DNA of 64,000 nt from Mya arenaria (taxonomy: Eukaryota > Mollusca > Bivalvia > Myida > Myidae). Numbering within the stretch: position 1 is the first letter of the stretch; the number at the start of each line of letters is the position of its first letter. This document shows positions 61,601-64,000 of the stretch, in pieces. Both the position numbers and the translations under genes were made by a program. Below the pieces are notes generated by a model, which had not been told where the DNA came from, searched no databases, and saw only the letters and a program-made list of their open reading frames with translations. Location: positions 11,515,700 to 11,579,699 of the forward strand of contig NC_069130.1 of the NCBI RefSeq assembly GCF_026914265.1, written 5' to 3'.

Positions 61601-62444
61601 TCAGGGCCATTTAGGGTCCATTTCTAATATAAAACCTCCAAAATTGCACAGCAGGATTCTCAGATCAGAGATCTGATAAGACAATTAGACAATTACATTA
61701 AGATCAATACACAGAGGTTGTTTGCTATACACGGTTGTTTTGAAGGTTTTGGGGCGGGGTGGGGTGTCACTTATAGAAGGATTAAAATAGGCCTTTAAAT
61801 AGTTCCTTCCTTCTTATTTAATTGCACATGCACCAAGGGAAAATTAAATTATTCTAGTCCAAAATGGTACTTTTTGGACGTATTATATAACTTTTTCCCC
61901 TGGGGGTCGCCGAGTGCGCCCACTGTATCCGCTAGTGGCTGGTAGCATCCAAATGTATTGTTCAAAATGGAAATAGTTATATCGACATGTTATAATATTT
62001 AAACATGGGGTGACATACATGCTAGTGATTTTAGCGTCTAGGAGGAAAGCAAGCTCTACGTATTTCTCGATTGACGTCTGTCGCCTGTAGCGCCCGCCGT
62101 CCGAAGTGTTCACGCTTCGCTCAACTTAAAACAAAAAGGCACGTGTTTCCATTAATGTTGTAAATGATAAAAAATAATATGATATTTATTGAAAGCCAAA
62201 TATTTTTTTTAAACAACAATGAAAAATAGATATTCGCATGCTTGGGCTACACTAGCATACCGACAATATCTGCGACACTGTATCCGGTATCTGGAATGCA
62301 GTCGGCAAAACCAGAAGCTTCACCAATCACGCATGTCTCGCCGGAAGTTTGAACCACGGCGTTGGAAAATATCACATGACCGTCTGAAGAAAGCATACAG
62401 GCTGCAGCCGCAAGACCATTTACATCAGTGTAAAACGTAACATT
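55230..62444 (-). CDS. M12B (reprolysin/ADAM-like) metalloprotease, 3' eleven exons
   Basis: A secreted or membrane-shed zinc metalloprotease family member. Eleven exons, all phases compatible, give 529 codons from within the prodomain to the stop; the signal peptide and earlier prodomain are upstream of the window. Order: prodomain piece (VTFYTDVNGLAAAAC); furin-type site RYRRQ; catalytic domain from VELAFLLDAKI through WDFAIAVTG; zinc site HLLGHALGAVHD (codons about 245-256); Met-turn FIMASS; Cys-rich region ending TTCDTGKICYKGSCV as in ADAM/ADAMTS proteins; Thr/Ser-rich tract of about 75 residues; Cys/Lys/Arg-rich tail. The three zinc His are present, but the catalytic Glu of HExxH is Leu, so the protein is probably not a protease. 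The frame is otherwise open. No gene symbol is justified. Confidence 0.88.
55378..55613 (-). repeat. Coding ACT/ACA/TCN microsatellite
   Basis: On the plus strand GATGTTGTAGTCGAAGTAGT recurs with a 21-bp sub-period. In the exon frame every triplet is Thr or Ser apart from one Pro. The other frames are also open, as expected for a triplet repeat. Confidence 0.85.
56251..56367 (-). CDS. M12B exon 10 (Cys-rich region)
   Basis: Follows TTCTGCAG. NATIASCYEAGVVRC then TSSGGACDQTLDSVWSGTTC and DTGK, with GTAGGG as donor. 39 codons, phase 0 both ends. Confidence 0.9.
56467..56754. mobile_element. MITE with about 70-bp inverted ends
   Basis: TAACCACTTAATTTTCGGGA and ATAATTATCTAGCTATCTAG at the left are mirrored at the right (CTAGATAGCTAGATAATTAT, CGAAAATTAAGTGGTAAACA). 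It lies in the intron between M12B exons 9 and 10. Confidence 0.75.
56956..57103 (-). CDS. M12B exon 9 (start of Cys-rich region)
   Basis: Follows TTTGCAG; completes a Ser codon then QADCTGSGNGFSEEDFLEFY, CGGLPGKYNASLDLQCQ and SYTHNYASVACD before GTAAGG. Ends in phase 0. Confidence 0.92.
57417..57569 (-). CDS. M12B exon 8 (second half of zinc site, Met-turn)
   Basis: Follows ATTTGCAG. Completes Ala, then LGAVHDGDNNTCADNTFIMA gives the third zinc His and the Met-turn; SFSSCSALAINTYLQ follows. Donor GTAAGT; ends in phase 2. Confidence 0.93.
57668..58376 (-). repeat. Minisatellite made from the M12B exon 7/intron junction
   Basis: Twelve copies, about 50-58 bp apart in the central part, of a unit that on the minus strand reads AGCGAGCCATCTCCTAGGA, ATATGC then GTGGGTATTGAT (or GTGAGT). 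The right-most copy (58376-58331) is the true end of exon 7 and its donor. The two left-most copies (57690-57790) also keep exon text GGGAGACGAA. G runs of 5-12 on the plus strand separate the units. Confidence 0.9.
58336..58444 (-). CDS. M12B exon 7 (first half of zinc site)
   Basis: Follows TCTTTGCAG. FTFQDVVCKSVNTRFALMEY, RETNPARLASHLLGH, then GC in phase 2 before GTGAGT. In family members this position reads HELGH; here CTC (Leu) stands where the catalytic Glu should be. The exon's last 40-45 bases are repeated in the following intron. Confidence 0.88.
58631..58832. mobile_element. MITE with AGGCCTAGTTTAA ends
   Basis: Left end AGGCCTAGTTTAA is mirrored by TTAAACTAGGCCT. Internal text CCCCTGCTGTGCATCT is mirrored by AAACTGCACAGCAGAA-like sequence, and a long G run follows. 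A second copy is at 61493. Confidence 0.75.
59410..59450 (-). CDS. M12B exon 6 (41 nt)
   Basis: Follows ATTTTCAG. Completes Gly, then FRIKLFGSATYTK and G before GTGAGG. This very short exon is supported by phase on both sides (2 in, 1 out) and by its place between WDFAIAVT and FTFQDVVC. Confidence 0.8.
59688..59864. mobile_element. Right half of the palindromic MITE
   Basis: AACGGTTTAAACCATAAAAC through TGTGAGAATGCAGCTTTAA; the left half is missing. In an M12B intron. Confidence 0.7.
60058..60200 (-). CDS. M12B exon 5 (catalytic domain core)
   Basis: Follows CTGTTTCAG. YQLNYPWSESYNDGTDLNFE, WDAYDNLLFVVNSGIITQQ, WDFAIAVT; the last motif matches the FDHAILFT-type strand of reprolysins. Donor GTAAGA; ends in phase 2. 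Confidence 0.93.
60241..60322. repeat. Perfect 22-bp inverted repeat
   Basis: TGCACCAGTCAATTGTAACC plus AC at 60241-60262 is exactly mirrored at 60301-60322 around a GC-rich 38-bp centre. It could be a tiny MITE or a hairpin in the intron. Confidence 0.85.
60504..60590 (-). CDS. M12B exon 4
   Basis: Follows TTTTGCAG. MNVIFSSIKTASGNLLDMYV then YPSAVIFPG before GTAGGG; 29 codons, phase 0 both ends. MNVIFSS matches the VNxIYxS helix of reprolysins. Confidence 0.93.
60731..61268. mobile_element. Disrupted palindromic MITE halves
   Basis: A left end TTAAAGCTGCACTCTCACAG at 60731 and a right end CGGTCAATCTGTGAGAGTG at about 61250 are separated by unrelated text. They may be one copy split by an insertion or two partial copies. 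Confidence 0.5.
61318..61396 (-). CDS. M12B exon 3
   Basis: Follows TCTATAG. Completes Ile, then FYARHPSDNAAAEAEMVVVF and TLIANE before GTACAT; 26 codons, ends in phase 0. Confidence 0.9.
61493..61797. mobile_element. Second copy of the AGGCCTAGTTTAA MITE
   Basis: AAGCCTAGTTTAATGAATGT to GATTAAAATAGGCCTTT, with shared internal text CCCCTGCTGTGCATCTCCTG and AAAACCTCCAAAATTGCACA. It carries extra sequence (about 61670-61740) not in the copy at 58631. Confidence 0.7.
62019..62124 (-). CDS. M12B exon 2 (prodomain/catalytic border)
   Basis: Follows GTTTTAAG. Completes Val, then ERSVNTSDGGRYRRQTSIEK and YVELAFLLDAKITS. RYRR is a furin-type cleavage site and VELAFLLDAK the first strand of the catalytic domain. 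Donor GTATGT; ends in phase 2, fitting exon 3. Confidence 0.9.
62261..62444 (-). CDS. M12B exon 1 in window (prodomain)
   Basis: Follows CTTTCAG. NVTFYTDVNGLAAAACMLSS, DGHVIFSNAVVQTSGETCVI, GEASGFADCIPDTGYSVADIV then G before GTATGC. FY-DVN-AA is typical of invertebrate reprolysin prodomains. Phase 1 out, fitting exon 2; upstream exons lie outside or are not recognisable. Confidence 0.85.
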
Positions 62445-64000
62445 CTGAAAGTTATTTTGAGAATATCAACAAGAAATAACATTTGTATTGGGTAGTTCAT
62501 AAATTGTATACTAGGCTGGGTGTTCTTTGTTGGTAATAATTTAGTTTTGGTTTTATATTGGTTTCATTAACTACAATAAAACCAGTTTTATCGTTTTAAC
62601 CTGCGGTTTCTTCGGTTCGTTGCATCCCAAAACTATCTTTGAAAAACAAAACCATGGCGGACATGTTAAAACACCATTTATTTAAAAACATGCATGCGAC
62701 CATCTACGGTATCATTTCTTTGAAGAAATTTTGAAATAATGGCTACATACAGTGCTCCATAATGTTGTTAAAGCTGTACAAAATATCATACATTTTACTT
62801 CGACAAAATCTTTCGAAAAAGGTTTCCAAACCACTTAAACCCTTGAAGCCAAGAGTAAAACTAGTTTGGTATCAACAAAAACGCCCTTAGTGGAATGAAT
62901 GAAATGGATGACATTAAATATTAAACGGGGAAGATATATAACTTTTTTCACATTCATATCAATGCAACACTGAAACAATTACCTCCCGAACGTTCCAATG
63001 CTAGGTAGACATTCTAAACGGGACTCACTCATTGTTTGTAAAATGCACTTTTTATTTCGAAATAAAGTGTAGCAATACATTATGAGTGCTTAAACTAAAC
63101 AAATGTGGATATTTGCTCAAATATCGCCTTGAAGAGCACAATTTTCTATTGCGTTCCTTAATATGGCTTTCAACGATTTCGTTGTTGTGTAAATGGTGGA
63201 TTGACATTATTTCGTGATGTTATCAATTTATTGTTGAAAGGTTTATCTATCTATTTCTGTTTTTAAAAGTCTTTATGGCCTAAGGGTGTTGGCATCGGTT
63301 TTCTATTTTTGCTTGACTTTACCGGAGTTGGTTCGCTATCCAACAAATACCAAATAAAAATATATGCTTTAATTATATTTGATTTTGCTTTTTCGATATC
63401 ATAGAGTAAATAATGATAAAAGAAGATTGTTTTCATATGCATTTCTTGGAAAACTAATTTTGGTCCAAAAACATCTGCGAATCCCTTTAAGATGGACAGA
63501 AACATCCAAATTTAAGATATTTCTGGTATATTGTATACTTATAAAAGAGGATCAATATACTTTGACCTAGGTCAAGCTTGTCGGGCATGGGTAATATACT
63601 GTCCGAAAAAGAACTTAAGCACCTTGTTTACCAAACACCAGAGGAGGGGTTGTCCTTGTTCAAAATCTTTGTCTTTATAAACTCTTGACTGACAAGCTCT
63701 TCGCTAAATATATCCAATGAAATCCTTTAATGACCATCATGTGATGTCAAGGGTGTCACATGATAAAACCAATTATTTTTAATTTAACGCACGTACAAAT
63801 ACGCGAGCCATCGATATGTTAAGGCCTTTCTATAGTATAGTTTCAATATTTTAAACGGGGTGTAAGCGTAAGGAGCGTCCAAGGAAGAGTGTTAAGAATA
63901 CAGACAAAAGAACCACATCCAAGAATTCAATACGCCAACAATCTTTAGAATTACGACAATCTTTTAACAAATAAGTTACAAGTATTAACAAATCTTAGCC
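62445..64000. other. No gene recognised; upstream intron or flank of the M12B gene
   Basis: An ATG in good context at 62653 opens only 26 codons on the plus strand. No signal-peptide exon could be identified on the minus strand. Confidence 0.4.

Noticed and set aside
62653-62733. Possible plus-strand start (ACCATGGCGGACATG)
   Set aside because: Only 26 codons, no splice donor with coding follow-up that I could recognise.

Overview
This is eukaryotic, intron-rich, AT-rich DNA. The mobile elements (a tRNA-headed SINE, palindromic TTAA-ended MITEs, Helitron-like elements ending in CTCTTGTTT) and the gene families suggest a bivalve mollusc, probably a heterodont such as a Mya- or Dreissena-like clam. 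The species is an inference; the families are read from the sequence. No viral or LTR element was seen.

Layout. 1-1.3 kb: a broken multi-pass membrane protein gene with a SINE inside its coding sequence. 3.0-12.4 kb: a tandem array of about 0.86-kb units, each with a tRNA-Glu(CTC) on the minus strand and a tRNA-Asp(GTC) on the plus strand, transcribed divergently. A 745-bp pogo-like MITE was amplified along with some units. 13.2-16.6 kb: a dead LINE of the CR1/Jockey group on the minus strand. 18.8-45.3 kb: a complete plus-strand atypical protein kinase C gene (PB1, pseudosubstrate, C1, kinase; 14 constitutive coding exons, 584 codons), with an optional 36-nt hinge exon and a duplicated, apparently mutually exclusive activation-loop exon. 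Its introns hold several minisatellites and dispersed elements. 45.3-55 kb: intergenic DNA with MITEs, Helitron-like modules and a 3.3-kb element with inverted ends that contains an Asp/Gly-coding minisatellite. 55.2-62.4 kb: the 3' eleven exons of a minus-strand reprolysin-type (M12B) metalloprotease gene whose exon phases all fit. Its zinc site reads HLLGHALGAVHD, so the catalytic Glu is replaced by Leu. The exon end coding for that motif has been amplified as a minisatellite in the next intron. The gene ends in a Thr/Ser-rich tract and a short Cys/basic tail.

The genes do not form an operon or obvious pathway. aPKC is a polarity kinase, the M12B protein is secreted or surface-exposed, and the tRNA array is a separate RNA polymerase III domain. 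A recurring theme is tandem amplification touching functional boundaries: tRNA pairs, a kinase exon, a kinase splice donor (4 x 44 bp) and a protease exon/intron junction. All exon borders were read by eye from GT/AG sites, phase and protein similarity; no alignment or transcript data were available.
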